Source of the DNA: Tianweitania sp. UT-5YL-CI-8 | GTDB lineage: Bacteria; Pseudomonadota; Alphaproteobacteria; Rhizobiales; Rhizobiaceae | Reading direction: 5' to 3' | DNA: 37,809 nt | Assembly (NCBI RefSeq): GCF_030010215.1 | Contig: NZ_JASCRR010000026.1 | Coordinates: 1 to 37,809 of the forward strand | In this document: positions 7,494 to 17,302 of the stretch, in pieces | Layout: the number at the start of each line of letters is the position of its first letter | How positions within the stretch are numbered: the first letter of the stretch is position 1 | Position numbers and translations under genes: made by a program | Notes under the pieces: generated by a model | What the model was told of the DNA's origin: nothing | The model's database searches: none | What the model saw: the letters and a program-made list of their open reading frames with translations, nothing else

Positions 7494-8930
7494 ATGATGA
7501 TGGTTCATCAAAGTTCAGGAAATGAGTATACGCGCGCCGTTGCCGAGTTCGTCTCGGGCTTGCGTTATGAAACGATTCCCGCCGAAGTCCGCACACGGCT
7601 GAAATTGCTGATATTGGATTCGCTGGGCTGCGGCATTTTCGGTGCCGACCTGCAATGGTCACGCATCCTGCAAGAAACGCTCGGCGTGATGGACCACAGC
7701 GATGCAGCTGCCATCTGGGGTACCACCCAGCGCATTTCCTCGCCGCACGCTGCCCTTATCAACGGCACGCAGGTTCAGGGCTTCGAGCTCGACGACGTGC
7801 ACCGCCAAGGTGTGCTGCATGTCGGCGCGGTGACGCTGCCGGCGTTGATTGCCATCGCCGATGCCCACAACGACATGAATGGTGGTGACTTCCTTGCGTC
7901 TGCGCTGGCGGGTTATGAGGTCGGCCCGCGCGTCGGCATGTGCATGGGCCAGGAACACATCGCGCAAGGCTGGCACTCTGGGGCCACCGTCGGCGTATTT
8001 GCCGGCGCTGCGGGCGCAGCACGTGGCTTGGCGCTTGACGCCGACAAAACGGTTCATGCGCTCGGTATCGCCGGCACGCAATCGGCGGGCCTGATGGCCG
8101 CCCAGTTCGGCGCCATGGTCAAGCGCATGCATGCCGGTCGCTCGTCGCAGTCTGGGTTGTACGGCGCGCTGTTGGCAAACCGCGGCTTCACCGGCATCAT
8201 CGACGTTTTCGAGGCGCCCTATGGCGGGTTCGCCTCGACCTTCTCGCGCTCACAAGATCGATTCAATCTTGAAGAATTGCGCTCCGGTCTCGGCGAGAAT
8301 TTCGAGACGATGCGCATTTCTCTGAAGTTCTACTCCTGCGTAGGCTCGAACCACACAACGCTGGATTCGATCCGCGCCATCCAGGATCGTCGCCCGTTCA
8401 GTAAGGACGACATCGAAGAGATTATCGTCATGGGTTCACAAGTTACTGTAGACCACGTCGGCTGGGAATATCGTCCGGAGGGCATCACATCCGCACAGCT
8501 GAACCTGCCTTACTGCGTGGCGACCTGGTTGATCGAAGGCGATGTCTTTGTCGAGCAGTTCACCGAAAAGGCATTGAATGACCCGGAACGCCTGCGCGTA
8601 CTTAAGAAGGTCAAGGTAGCCCACGATCCAGAGATCACTGCACTCGGATCGAAGTTTCGCCATAAGGTCAAAGTGGAGATCCGCTTCAAGGACGGCACCT
8701 CAGAGCGTGAGGAGCGTGAGGCGCCACGCGGCAGCGAGAAGTCTTTCGCCAGCGAGTCGGACATCGTGGAGAAGTTTCACAAACTGACCGCCAAAATCAT
8801 GGATAAGCGCCAGCGCGACCGCCTGGTCGAGGCCGTGCTCAACATCGACAAATTGTCCAGCATTCGCGAGTTCACCCGGCTGCTTGCCGCCGAACCTGCT
8901 AAGGAGAGGAGTTTCCATGTCGCTAGCTAA
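7494..8930 (+). CDS. MmgE/PrpD family protein (copy 2)
   Basis: A 478-residue MmgE/PrpD protein. Conserved parts are GFELDDVHRQGVLHVGAVTL at about residues 96-115, the H-x-GR motif in MHAGRSSQSGLYGALLA, and the C-terminal KFYSCVGSNHTTLDSI. Three ATG codons (7494, 7497, 7500) follow the AGAGGG ribosome site, so the start is uncertain by two residues. The pairing with a PrpB-like lyase just upstream is the gene order seen in propionate-type dehydratase/lyase pathways. The fused acyl-CoA dehydrogenase downstream starts inside its last 14 bases, indicating translational coupling. Whether it is a dehydratase, hydratase or epimerase is not determined. Confidence 0.87.
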   Translation: MMMVHQSSGNEYTRAVAEFVSGLRYETIPAEVRTRLKLLILDSLGCGIFGADLQWSRILQETLGVMDHSDAAAIWGTTQRISSPHAALINGTQVQGFELDDVHRQGVLHVGAVTLPALIAIADAHNDMNGGDFLASALAGYEVGPRVGMCMGQEHIAQGWHSGATVGVFAGAAGAARGLALDADKTVHALGIAGTQSAGLMAAQFGAMVKRMHAGRSSQSGLYGALLANRGFTGIIDVFEAPYGGFASTFSRSQDRFNLEELRSGLGENFETMRISLKFYSCVGSNHTTLDSIRAIQDRRPFSKDDIEEIIVMGSQVTVDHVGWEYRPEGITSAQLNLPYCVATWLIEGDVFVEQFTEKALNDPERLRVLKKVKVAHDPEITALGSKFRHKVKVEIRFKDGTSEREEREAPRGSEKSFASESDIVEKFHKLTAKIMDKRQRDRLVEAVLNIDKLSSIREFTRLLAAEPAKERSFHVAS

Positions 8931-11292
8931 CGAGATGTCCTATGAGCGCGAACATGCAGTCGATGCCGACCTCCTGCGGTTGCTGCGCGATGCAGCGGCA
9001 GGATTTTCCCGCCCTGACGGCATCAAGCGTGCCCGGGCTTTGCGTTTCGAAAAACCTGGCATCGACCGTAAGGCTTGGGAGTCGATGGCGAATGATGGCT
9101 GGCTCGGCATTCTTGTTGCGCAAGCAGACGGGGGCCAGTCTCTCGGCTTTTCGGCAATACGCGTGCTGGCAGAAGAACTCCAGCGCAGCGTCAATCCCGA
9201 GCCGCTGACAGCTGTTGCAGTTCTCACTGCATTGACCGTCGCCGGCTGCCCGGCATCGCCGCTGCGCTCGAAGCTGCTTGAGGGCATTGTCTCCGGCAAG
9301 CTGATTGTCGCCACCGCCTACCAAGACGCGGAAGGTTCGCTCAACGTAGAAACTCCTGGTGTCACGCTGTCCGACAGAGGTTCGCTGTCGGGTGAGGCGC
9401 GGCACGTATTCCCCGCTCTGGGCGCGGATGGTTTCGTTGTCGCCGCCAGGCAGAGCGCCGGCATCGTGCTGGTCTATGTCGAGGCCGACGCAAAAGGGCT
9501 CAGCATCGCCGCGGAGTTACGCGCCGACGGAAGTTATTCCGGGCGAGTTACCTTCAAGGATGTTGTCGCTGGAAAAGACGCGATCCTCGCTTCCGGCAAG
9601 CAGGCTATAGAGACGTTAAGCAACGCGATTTCAGCGGCGACGCTGGTCACCGCGGCAGAACTCTTTGGCTTGATGGAGCGCGCGCTCGAAATCACGATCG
9701 AATATCTTAAGACCCGCGTGCAGTTCGGCAAGCCAATCGGCTCTTTCCAGGCGCTCCAGCACCGCACGGTCGACCTGTGGATCCAGAAGGAGCTTTCGCG
9801 CGGTGCGCTAAACGACGCTATCAGCATATTTGATGGAGACGGCGATTCACACGCAAAGCGCTTCGCGGCAAGCCGTGCGAAGTCGCGCTGCGGCGACGCC
9901 GCACTGCTGATCGGCCGTGAATCGATCAAGCTGCACGGCGCCATTGGCTACACTGATGAATATGATGTCGGTCTCTATCTGCGCCGCGCGATGACTCTGG
10001 CGCCATGGCTTGGAAATCCATCAGAACAGCGCCGCGCGTTGTCCAAGATGTTGGTTGTCGATGACGAGGTCGCCCCCACCGACCAGGTGGAGGACGGCGG
10101 GGAAGGTGGCTTCGACCCTGTTTTCCTGAGTGCAGACCGCGCAGATGTCGACTGGAATTCCTTCTCGGACGCAGAGTTCCGCAAGGGCGTGCGAGCCTTT
10201 TTTGGTCTGCGCTACCCTCAGGAATTCCGTGCGCTCCAGGCGCTCGATGCCGATCAGACACGGCATTGGACCAAAATCGTCGCGAAAAAGGGCTGGCTTG
10301 CGCCCGCTTGGCCGCGCGAGCATGGCGGCATGGACCTGTCGCCCGCCAAGCAGGTCATTTTTATGGAAGAGCGCGAGGCCTCAGGCGTGTTGCGGCCCGC
10401 AGAGATGGGCATGTATATGCTCGGCCCTGTCCTGATGCGTTACGGCACGGATGAACAGAAGGCCAAATACCTGCCGCCAATCGTCAATGGCGACTGGTGG
10501 TGGTGCCAGGGTTATTCTGAGCCCAATTCCGGTTCGGACCTTGCGTCGCTGCAGACGGAGGCGGTGCTCGATGGCGATGAATATGTTATCAACGGCTCGA
10601 AGATCTGGACCTCCGGCGGCCACCATGCCGATCACATGTTCATGCTGGTGCGTACGGACAAGACTGTTAAGAAGCAGGAGGGCATCTCCTTCATTCTCGT
10701 CGATCTGGCGAGCCCCGGTGTCACCCGCAGGCCGATTCGCAACCTTGCGGGCAAGGAAGAGTTTGCGCAGGAATTCTTCGACAATGTCCGCGTTCCGAAA
10801 GAGAATCTTCTTGGCGGTTTGAACAAGGGTTGGACAGTCGCCAAGGCTTTGCTGGGTTTTGAGCGTCTTGGCGTCGGTAGCCCGCGCCGCGTCCAAAAGC
10901 CTTTGCGCAACGTCCGAAATATTGCACGCGCCAATGGTATCTTCGACGCGCCGGAGTTCCGCATGCGCTACACGCAACTGCATCTCGATGTGCTCGACCT
11001 TGGCTCGATCTACAACCATTTCGCGGCCATCGTGCAGGGCGGCGGCAGCCCGGGGCCCGAAATTTCTATGATGAAAATCTGGGCCGGCGAGACCACCCAG
11101 CGCATCACCGAATTCGCCATTGAGTTGTCCGGCAGCGCCGGTAACATCCGCTCGCCGCAGGCCTTTGGTGACGTCGAGATCGACCTTCTCGGGCCCTATT
11201 ATACGTTGTTCTCATCGACCATAGCCGGTGGCAGCAACGACATCCAGCGTAACATTCTGTCGGCGCGGGTCCTGGAATTGCCGAAAGGTTGA
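8917..11292 (+). CDS. Fused two-half acyl-CoA dehydrogenase (paralogue 1)
   Basis: A 791-residue protein, twice the length of a normal ACAD. The N-half (about 1-395) has the C-terminal-domain FAD motif RVQFGKPIGSFQALQH (R267 onward) and LHGAIGYTDEYDVGLYLRRA (H340), but no middle-domain flavin motif. The C-half (about 408-791) has CQGYSEPNSGSDLASL (530-545), INGSKIWTSGGHH and GSNDIQRN (772-779), but lacks the RxQFG motif. The candidate base is E649 in LLGFERL, at the place used by isovaleryl-CoA and long-chain ACADs. The halves are thus complementary, like the heteromeric ACADs of steroid side-chain degradation (FadE28/FadE29 type). The start at 8917 follows AAGGAGAGGAG and overlaps the previous gene. 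Confidence 0.87.
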   Translation: MSLANEMSYEREHAVDADLLRLLRDAAAGFSRPDGIKRARALRFEKPGIDRKAWESMANDGWLGILVAQADGGQSLGFSAIRVLAEELQRSVNPEPLTAVAVLTALTVAGCPASPLRSKLLEGIVSGKLIVATAYQDAEGSLNVETPGVTLSDRGSLSGEARHVFPALGADGFVVAARQSAGIVLVYVEADAKGLSIAAELRADGSYSGRVTFKDVVAGKDAILASGKQAIETLSNAISAATLVTAAELFGLMERALEITIEYLKTRVQFGKPIGSFQALQHRTVDLWIQKELSRGALNDAISIFDGDGDSHAKRFAASRAKSRCGDAALLIGRESIKLHGAIGYTDEYDVGLYLRRAMTLAPWLGNPSEQRRALSKMLVVDDEVAPTDQVEDGGEGGFDPVFLSADRADVDWNSFSDAEFRKGVRAFFGLRYPQEFRALQALDADQTRHWTKIVAKKGWLAPAWPREHGGMDLSPAKQVIFMEEREASGVLRPAEMGMYMLGPVLMRYGTDEQKAKYLPPIVNGDWWWCQGYSEPNSGSDLASLQTEAVLDGDEYVINGSKIWTSGGHHADHMFMLVRTDKTVKKQEGISFILVDLASPGVTRRPIRNLAGKEEFAQEFFDNVRVPKENLLGGLNKGWTVAKALLGFERLGVGSPRRVQKPLRNVRNIARANGIFDAPEFRMRYTQLHLDVLDLGSIYNHFAAIVQGGGSPGPEISMMKIWAGETTQRITEFAIELSGSAGNIRSPQAFGDVEIDLLGPYYTLFSSTIAGGSNDIQRNILSARVLELPKG

Positions 11293-11319
11293 ATCGATAT
11301 TGCCGCTCTCGCATTGAAT

Positions 11320-11337
11320 GGTATGCGACAGTATTCT
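11320..11337. promoter_or_regulatory. Operator-like palindrome 2 (upstream of the acyl-CoA synthetase)
   Basis: GGTATGCGACAGTATTCT, 13 of 18 bases identical to the consensus, 43 bp upstream of the start at 11381. It lies in the gap between two same-strand genes, so the synthetase probably has its own promoter. Confidence 0.6.
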
Positions 11338-11380
11338 ACAATTTAGAGTTACGCTGCGAACTGCAACGCTTGGGGGGATC

Positions 11381-13573
11381 ATGGCCACAGCGGCTTCGAC
11401 GACGCGCAAAGCAACACCTAGTCTCGATCTTAGTCCGGTGGAAAAGGTAAGGGCGCTGCTGACGCCTAAGAACATCGCCATTATCGGCGCATCCGAGCGG
11501 CCGCACAATTGGGCGATGCGCACCCACCGCAACCTCCTTCGTTACGGTTTCAAGGGTGCATTGTACCCTATCAATCCGAAACGTGAGGAGATTTGGGGCG
11601 TCACCTGCTACCACACGCTTGAAGACCTTCCTGAGGCACCCGACCATCTGCTGGTGATTTCGCCGGCGGCATCGATCCCGCAGACGCTGCTCGATGCGGC
11701 AGCACTTGGCGCCCGTAGCGCGACGATCATCTCCGCCGGTTTTGCTGAACTGTCCGACCCTGCCTCGCAGGCTCTAACGAAACGTCTCGTCGAGGTCATC
11801 AAGGAGACGGGCCTCGCCGTCTCCGGTCCGAATTGCGTCGGCAACATCAATGGCGCACATCCTCTGATGACCAATTTCGAGGACCGCGAAGCGCGCATTA
11901 CACCAGGTCCAGTTGCGCTGATTTCGCAATCCGGCGGCGTCGGTATGCTGATCAAACGCTTGCTCGAGGAGCGCAGCGTGGATTGCGGCATGATGGTTAC
12001 TTCGGGCAGCGAACTCGGCCTGACCATCGGCGACTACATCGAATATGCAGCGCAGGACGAAGCTACTAAGGTCATTATCTGCTACCTTGAAGGGCTCCGC
12101 GACCCCAGCCGTTTCCTCGATGGCTGTCGCGCGGCTTCCCGCGCCGACAAGCCGGTGGTTGTAGTCAAAACCGGTGTCAGCGAGGCCGGTCGAGAGGCAT
12201 CCGTCGCGCATACGGGCTCCCTGGCGGGCTCGATAATGGCGTTCGATTCCGTCGCGGCTAAAAATGGCGTCATTCGTGTCGCGACGCTGGATGAATTGGT
12301 CGAAATGACGGAATATTTTGCGCATGCCAAGCCGGTGCGCGGCTCGCGTATTGGCGCCATGTCAACGTCAGGCGGCAAGCGCGGCATCATGATCGATGCC
12401 GGGGACGCGGCAGGACTGTTCTTCCCCAAGCTGGCGCAATCCACGATCGATCGTCTTGGAACCGTGCTTGGCGTTGGAAGCGATATCAACAACCCGCTGG
12501 ATGCGGGCTTCGCCGCCAATGTCAGCCAGGAAGCCTATATGACCAGCGTCACGTCGCTGATCGAGGACCCCAACGTCGATATGCTGCTGCTCGAAGGCGA
12601 GTTGCCACGCACGGTCGGCTCAGCGCGCCGCGAGGGATATCTTCACGCCGTGAATGAATTGGCGGGCAAGTCTGACAAGCCGATCGTCTATATCAGCGTC
12701 GCAAGCTACGGATTCACCGACTACACCCGCGACCTGCGCGCCCAACTGCCGAATGTCGCCTACTTGCAGGGCTCCGACCGCACCTGCGCCGCGCTGGCGG
12801 CGGCGATCAAATACGCGGCGCGAAAGATGCCGACGGACACGCCGACGCGTGCGCGCCCTGCTGGGCGCCGTGAAAAGCTGCACGCGCTGCTCGATGCCGC
12901 GCTAAGCAATGTCCTCGACGAGGTTTCCGCCAAAGCGGTGCTCGACCTCTATGGTGTGCCGCTGCCAAAGGAAGCTATCGCACGGTCGGCGGGCGAAGCC
13001 CGCACCTTTGCTAGCCAGATCGGCTTTCCAGTGGTGCTGAAGGTCGTCAGCCCCGATCTGCCGCACAAATCCGATGTCGGTGGCGTCATTCTGAACGTTG
13101 GCTCGGCCGATGCCGCCGAACAAGCCTACAACGACATCATGGCCAGGGTCATGGCACTTCCCGGCAAGCCGGTCGTCGAAGGCATCCTCGTTGCCGAGCA
13201 AGTCTTGGGTGGCGTGGAGGTTGTACTTGGCACGCTCGTCGACCCAGAACTGGGGCCGATGATCCTGTTTGGCTCTGGCGGTGTCGCTATCGAGCTTTTT
13301 AAGGATTTCGGGCTTGCCGCATGTCCGGTCGCCGAGGACGACGCCGAGGAACTCATCGACCGCACCAAGGCGGGAACGCTGATCGGCACTTTCCGAGGCC
13401 GCCCGGCGATGGATCGCAAAGCGATTACCAGCACGATGATGGCGCTGTCTGATCTGATGCTCGATGCCGGCGACCGGATCGTGTCGATCGAGATCAACCC
13501 CTTCTCGGTTCGCGGGACGGGCGGTGCATGCCTCGATGCGCTCATTGTCAAGAACGTCGACCAAAAGGAATGA
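11381..13573 (+). CDS. NDP-forming acyl-CoA synthetase, single-chain (CoA-binding plus ATP-grasp)
   Basis: A 730-residue protein of the ADP-forming acetyl-CoA/acyl-CoA synthetase family with alpha and beta parts on one chain. The order is a CoA-binding Rossmann domain (IAIIGASERP near residue 32), a succinyl-CoA-ligase-like domain with GPNCVGNIN, the phospho-histidine site VAHTGSLAGS (H277), then an ATP-grasp domain with LKVVSPDLPHKSDVGGV and the final SIEINPF. It makes acyl-CoA from a free acid, CoA and ATP through a phospho-enzyme, giving ADP rather than AMP. The ATG at 11381 follows TTGGGGGGATC; upstream codons overlap the operator-like site. It is the only CoA ligase seen here and probably supplies thioesters to the fused ACADs on either side. 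Confidence 0.88.
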   Translation: MATAASTTRKATPSLDLSPVEKVRALLTPKNIAIIGASERPHNWAMRTHRNLLRYGFKGALYPINPKREEIWGVTCYHTLEDLPEAPDHLLVISPAASIPQTLLDAAALGARSATIISAGFAELSDPASQALTKRLVEVIKETGLAVSGPNCVGNINGAHPLMTNFEDREARITPGPVALISQSGGVGMLIKRLLEERSVDCGMMVTSGSELGLTIGDYIEYAAQDEATKVIICYLEGLRDPSRFLDGCRAASRADKPVVVVKTGVSEAGREASVAHTGSLAGSIMAFDSVAAKNGVIRVATLDELVEMTEYFAHAKPVRGSRIGAMSTSGGKRGIMIDAGDAAGLFFPKLAQSTIDRLGTVLGVGSDINNPLDAGFAANVSQEAYMTSVTSLIEDPNVDMLLLEGELPRTVGSARREGYLHAVNELAGKSDKPIVYISVASYGFTDYTRDLRAQLPNVAYLQGSDRTCAALAAAIKYAARKMPTDTPTRARPAGRREKLHALLDAALSNVLDEVSAKAVLDLYGVPLPKEAIARSAGEARTFASQIGFPVVLKVVSPDLPHKSDVGGVILNVGSADAAEQAYNDIMARVMALPGKPVVEGILVAEQVLGGVEVVLGTLVDPELGPMILFGSGGVAIELFKDFGLAACPVAEDDAEELIDRTKAGTLIGTFRGRPAMDRKAITSTMMALSDLMLDAGDRIVSIEINPFSVRGTGGACLDALIVKNVDQKE

Positions 13574-13575
13574 CG

Positions 13576-15948
13576 ATGGCTGCTGCCCAGGAAATTTTTC
13601 AAGAAACCGAGATGGATGATAACGACATCCTGCGCCTGCTGCGCGATGCGGCGGAAGGCTTTTCGCGGGCCGATGGAATCAAGCGTGCGCGCGAACTGCG
13701 CTTCCAGAAGCCCGGCATTGACCGCAAGGCGTGGTCGTCTATGGCCGCCAATGGCTGGCTGGGATTGCTGCTGACGGAGGAAGATGGCGGCCAAGGTCTC
13801 GGCTTTGCCGAGATGTGCGTTCTGGCCGAGGAATTGGCCCGGGCCGTCAATCCTGAGCCTCTCACCTCGATTGCGGTACTGACCGCGCTTGCTGTCGCAG
13901 GCTCGCCCCCGTCGCCTTTGCGCACGATGCTCCTCGACGGCATCATCTCCGGCCGGTCGATTGTCGCGACGGCTTTCCAGAACGCCAAGGGCTCGCTCGA
14001 CATCGAAGCGACCGGCTTGGTGCTTTCCGAAAAGGGCACGCTGGCGGGCGAATTGCGGCATGTCTTCCCGGCTCTTGGCGCCGACGGATTCGTCGTTGCC
14101 GCCAAAGCCGAGGATGACATCGCGCTCGTCTACCTGCCCGCGGATACGGTGGGCATGTCGATAGCCGAGGAACTGCGCGCCGACGGCAGCCATTCGGGCC
14201 GAGTCACCTGCAGGGATGTCTCTGTGAAGGACGACGCAATCCTTGCCACGGGTAAGCAGGCTCTCGCAGCCCTCGGTTCGGCCATCGACGCAGCAACGCT
14301 CGTCACGTCGGCAGAACTGTTCGGCCTGATGCAAAGGGCTCTCGAGATCACCCTAGACTACATGAAGACGCGTGTTCAGTTCGGCAAACCGATCGGGTCG
14401 TTCCAAGCGTTGCAGCACCGCGCGGTCGACCTCTACATGCAGCAAGAGCTGTCGAGAGGCGCGCTTGCCGAAGCGGTCAAAGTATTCGACGGCGGAGGCG
14501 ATGCGGAAGCTCGCCGCTTTTCCGCCGGTCGCGTCAAGTCGCGCTGCGGTGACGCGGCGCTGCTGATCGGCCGTGAATCGATCAAGCTGCATGGCGCGAT
14601 CGGCTATACCGATGAATATGATGTCGGCCTATATCTGCGCCGCGCAATGACACTGGCGCCATGGCTCGGAAATCCGGCAGAGCGGCGCCGATCACTCGCC
14701 GCACATATAGAAGCGGAAGCAGAGCTCAATGCCGCCGACGTCGAGGCAGATGACGGCGAGTACGGCGTCGATCCGGTTTTCACCCAGCCGGACAGTGCGG
14801 ACATCGATTGGAACGATTTCTCGGACGCCGATTTTCGCAAGGGTGTTCGCGCCTATCTGGAGAAGAACTATCCGCAGCGCCTACGCCATCTTGGCCGTCG
14901 CACCAACCCCGCGGAAATGAAGGACTGGCTGGACACGATCTGCCGAAAGGGTTGGGTCGCGCCCGCCTGGCCCCGCACCCATGGCGGCATGGGATTGTCG
15001 GCGGCAAAACAGCTGATATTCATCGAGGAGCGCGAGCGCATCGGCATAGCGCGCACCGCCGAGCAAGGTGTGAACATGCTTGGACCGATGCTGATGCACT
15101 ACGGTTCCAAGGCACAGCAGGATTTCTACTTGCCGAAAATCATCAGCGGCGAGCACTACTGGTGCCAAGGTTATTCAGAGCCCAATGCCGGATCCGATCT
15201 TGCATCGCTGCGCACCGAAGCCGTTCCGGATGGCGACGACTACGTCATCAACGGCTCCAAGATATGGACCTCGGGCGGTCATCACGCCGACCACATGTTC
15301 TTGCTCGCCCGCACCGACAAGACGGTGAAGAAGCAGGCCGGCATCTCTTTTTTCCTGCTGAAGCTGGACACGCCGGGCGTCTCGATCCGGCCAATCCGCA
15401 ACCTCGCAGGCCATGAGGAATTCGCGCAGGTCTTTTTCGACAATGTCCGCGTCCCAAAAGACAATCTCGTCGGAGAGCTGAACAAGGGCTGGACGGTCGC
15501 CAAGACCTTGCTCGGCTTCGAGCGCCTCGGTACGGGCTCGCCGCGCCGGGTCCAGGTGCCGTTGCGCCAGCTCGCCGTCGTCGCCAAGGCGACGGGGGCG
15601 TGGGGCGCCCCGGAGTTCCGCGCGAAATACGTGCCGCTTTATCTCGATGTGCTCGACCTCGGCGCCTCCCACGGCCGCTTCTCGCAAATCGTCTCGACCG
15701 GCGACCAGCCAGGTCCGGAAATATCGATGCTGAAGATTTGGGCCGGCGAAACCACCCAGCGCTTGTCGGAACTGCTGATCGAGACGGCCGGAAGCGCCGG
15801 TGCGATCCGCCAGACGCAGGATTTCGACGGCACTGGCGTCAATCTGCTGACGCCCTATTACACCGTGTTCGGTGCGACAATCGCGTCAGGCTCGAACGAC
15901 ATCCAGCGCAACATCATCGCCATCAACGTGTTGGGACTACCTCGGTAG
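13576..15948 (+). CDS. Fused two-half acyl-CoA dehydrogenase (paralogue 2)
   Basis: A 790-residue fused ACAD closely similar to the one at 8917 along its whole length. The N-half carries RVQFGKPIGSFQALQH and LHGAIGYTDEYDVGLYLRRA. The C-half carries CQGYSEPNAGSDLASL, INGSKIWTSGGHH, the candidate base E649 in LLGFERL and GSNDIQRN. With this start the glutamate falls at the same residue number as in paralogue 1. Two ATGs are possible: one at 13570 overlaps the synthetase stop, but the AAGGA site at 13565-13569 is spaced correctly for 13576. It is co-transcribed with the NDP-forming synthetase. Its stop codon abuts the stop of the convergent MBL gene with no bases between. Confidence 0.87.
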   Translation: MAAAQEIFQETEMDDNDILRLLRDAAEGFSRADGIKRARELRFQKPGIDRKAWSSMAANGWLGLLLTEEDGGQGLGFAEMCVLAEELARAVNPEPLTSIAVLTALAVAGSPPSPLRTMLLDGIISGRSIVATAFQNAKGSLDIEATGLVLSEKGTLAGELRHVFPALGADGFVVAAKAEDDIALVYLPADTVGMSIAEELRADGSHSGRVTCRDVSVKDDAILATGKQALAALGSAIDAATLVTSAELFGLMQRALEITLDYMKTRVQFGKPIGSFQALQHRAVDLYMQQELSRGALAEAVKVFDGGGDAEARRFSAGRVKSRCGDAALLIGRESIKLHGAIGYTDEYDVGLYLRRAMTLAPWLGNPAERRRSLAAHIEAEAELNAADVEADDGEYGVDPVFTQPDSADIDWNDFSDADFRKGVRAYLEKNYPQRLRHLGRRTNPAEMKDWLDTICRKGWVAPAWPRTHGGMGLSAAKQLIFIEERERIGIARTAEQGVNMLGPMLMHYGSKAQQDFYLPKIISGEHYWCQGYSEPNAGSDLASLRTEAVPDGDDYVINGSKIWTSGGHHADHMFLLARTDKTVKKQAGISFFLLKLDTPGVSIRPIRNLAGHEEFAQVFFDNVRVPKDNLVGELNKGWTVAKTLLGFERLGTGSPRRVQVPLRQLAVVAKATGAWGAPEFRAKYVPLYLDVLDLGASHGRFSQIVSTGDQPGPEISMLKIWAGETTQRLSELLIETAGSAGAIRQTQDFDGTGVNLLTPYYTVFGATIASGSNDIQRNIIAINVLGLPR

Positions 15949-16995
15949 TCACGGCCGCCTGTAATGGACGATCCCGCTGGCGTCCTCATAGGATGTCACG
16001 CGGCCCTGCTTCTGCAGATAATGCAGATGCGCCAGCGTCTCGGCGAGCGCCTGGCGCGCCGCCGTCGTTGCCATCGCCCGCTCGAATGTCTTCAGCGCGA
16101 TCTCGTAGGAGGTCGGGTCGCCCTCGACAAATCCAAGGATCTTGTCCAATCGCTGGTCGTGGTGGTCGCTGATCTGGTCGATACGCGCCTGAAGCCCGTA
16201 GAACGGCATCCCGTGCGAAGGCAGCACCAGCGTCTCGGCGGGCAGCGCTTTCAGTGGCGCGAAGGATTCATAGAAGATCGACAACGGGTCACCCGAAGGC
16301 TCCGTTGGCGAGACATTGATCGACGGCGTTATCTGAGTGAGCACCTGATCGCCAGCGATAAGAATCTGGTCGACCGGATCAAACAGCGTCAACATCTCCG
16401 GCGAATGACCGCCGAAGGTCGCGACCTGCCAGAGCCGTCCGCCCGCGACGATGGGATGGCCTGCTATCGCCCGTGTATAGTGCGGAGGAATGCCGGAATA
16501 GGTGCCTCGCACATCCCGTCGCCGGGCAATCATGCTTTCGGTCTCCTCGGGCGGCGTCCCGCAACGTGAAATGGTCAGCAGCGATTGCTCCGCCATACGC
16601 TCCGGCGTCTCGAACATCCTCAGCGCCACGGTCAGATATTCCGTGATGGTCATGATGAGCGGCGCGTCGGTACGTTCGATCAGCCCCCCGAGATAGCCGA
16701 CATGATCGACATGCGCGTGCGTAACGATAATCGACTTTACAGGTCTGCCGGAAAGCATCCCGTCGAACAGCGCAGCCCAGACGGAAGCTGTCGTTTGGTT
16801 GTTCAGCCCGCAGTCGACCAGCGTCCAGCCATCGGCTTCTTCGAGTATCCACAGATTGACGTGATCGAGTCGCCCGGGCAGCGGCATGCGCAGCCAGTGT
16901 ATGCCCGGCGCTATTTGCAATGTTCCGCCTTGATGAGGCGGCGCCGGGTACGGAAAGGATAGCGCGCTAGGTGTTGCGATGTTCTCTACGGACAT
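15949..16995 (-). CDS. MBL-fold metallo-hydrolase
   Basis: A 348-residue metallo-beta-lactamase-fold protein. The dinuclear metal motif is VTHAHVDHVG (H93, H95, D97, H98), followed later by the third histidine in FGGHSPEMLT and the bridging aspartate in LIAGDQVLTQ. A C-terminal helical domain of about 90 residues resembles the hydrolases that act on thioesters, lactones or glyoxalase-II-type substrates. There is no signal peptide, so it is cytoplasmic. In this setting thioester or lactone hydrolysis is the likely role, but the substrate is unknown. It is transcribed alone, with operator-like site 3 lying 55 bp upstream of its start codon. Confidence 0.87.
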   Translation of the reverse strand: MSVENIATPSALSFPYPAPPHQGGTLQIAPGIHWLRMPLPGRLDHVNLWILEEADGWTLVDCGLNNQTTASVWAALFDGMLSGRPVKSIIVTHAHVDHVGYLGGLIERTDAPLIMTITEYLTVALRMFETPERMAEQSLLTISRCGTPPEETESMIARRRDVRGTYSGIPPHYTRAIAGHPIVAGGRLWQVATFGGHSPEMLTLFDPVDQILIAGDQVLTQITPSINVSPTEPSGDPLSIFYESFAPLKALPAETLVLPSHGMPFYGLQARIDQISDHHDQRLDKILGFVEGDPTSYEIALKTFERAMATTAARQALAETLAHLHYLQKQGRVTSYEDASGIVHYRRP

Positions 16996-17050
16996 GATTC
17001 AGCCTTTGCAGCTCGGGACACAACTTGCACGACATAGCCACGCGCCTGTC

Positions 17051-17068
17051 AGAACACAATAGTATACT
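17051..17068. promoter_or_regulatory. Operator-like palindrome 3 (MBL gene side)
   Basis: AGAACACAATAGTATACT, 13 of 18 bases identical to the consensus, 55 bp upstream of the MBL start at 16995 (minus strand). Confidence 0.55.
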
Positions 17069-17258
17069 ACATCAGAGCCGCATTGCTTTCGATAAGTGTC
17101 GTCGTGCTGTTTCTAACAAAGTCCACTCAATGCCGATTTGGTCTTGCCGAAACTCCCATCATTTCACTCGGCTGCGGTCGCGGTCGAGTGCATGCTTTAG
17201 CGGCTGGCTTAGGTGTCTCACATATAAATGCAGTTGCGCGGCCAACACAAACCCAGTA

Positions 17259-17276
17259 TGAATTCCATGGTATACC
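17259..17276. promoter_or_regulatory. Operator-like palindrome 4 (TcuA-like gene side)
   Basis: TGAATTCCATGGTATACC, 13 of 18 bases identical to the consensus, 26 bp upstream of the start at 17303. Confidence 0.55.
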
Positions 17277-17302
17277 AATATTGAGCAGGATAGCAAAGCG
17301 AC

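Larger units (their letters stand above)
16996..17302. promoter_or_regulatory. Divergent promoter region, MBL gene / TcuA-like gene
   Basis: A 307-bp gap between divergent genes with no convincing coding sequence. It carries two operator-like palindromes (17051-17068 and 17259-17276), one close to each start codon. Confidence 0.6.

Noticed and set aside
13126-14334. Minus-strand open frame of 402 codons opposite the synthetase and second fused ACAD
   Set aside because: Same reason: no family motifs, and both genes on the plus strand are unambiguous.
16996-17302. Small gene in the divergent gap (for example the open frame 17025-17261)
   Set aside because: No ribosome site and no recognisable protein; it overlaps two operator-like sites, so the gap is better explained as regulatory.
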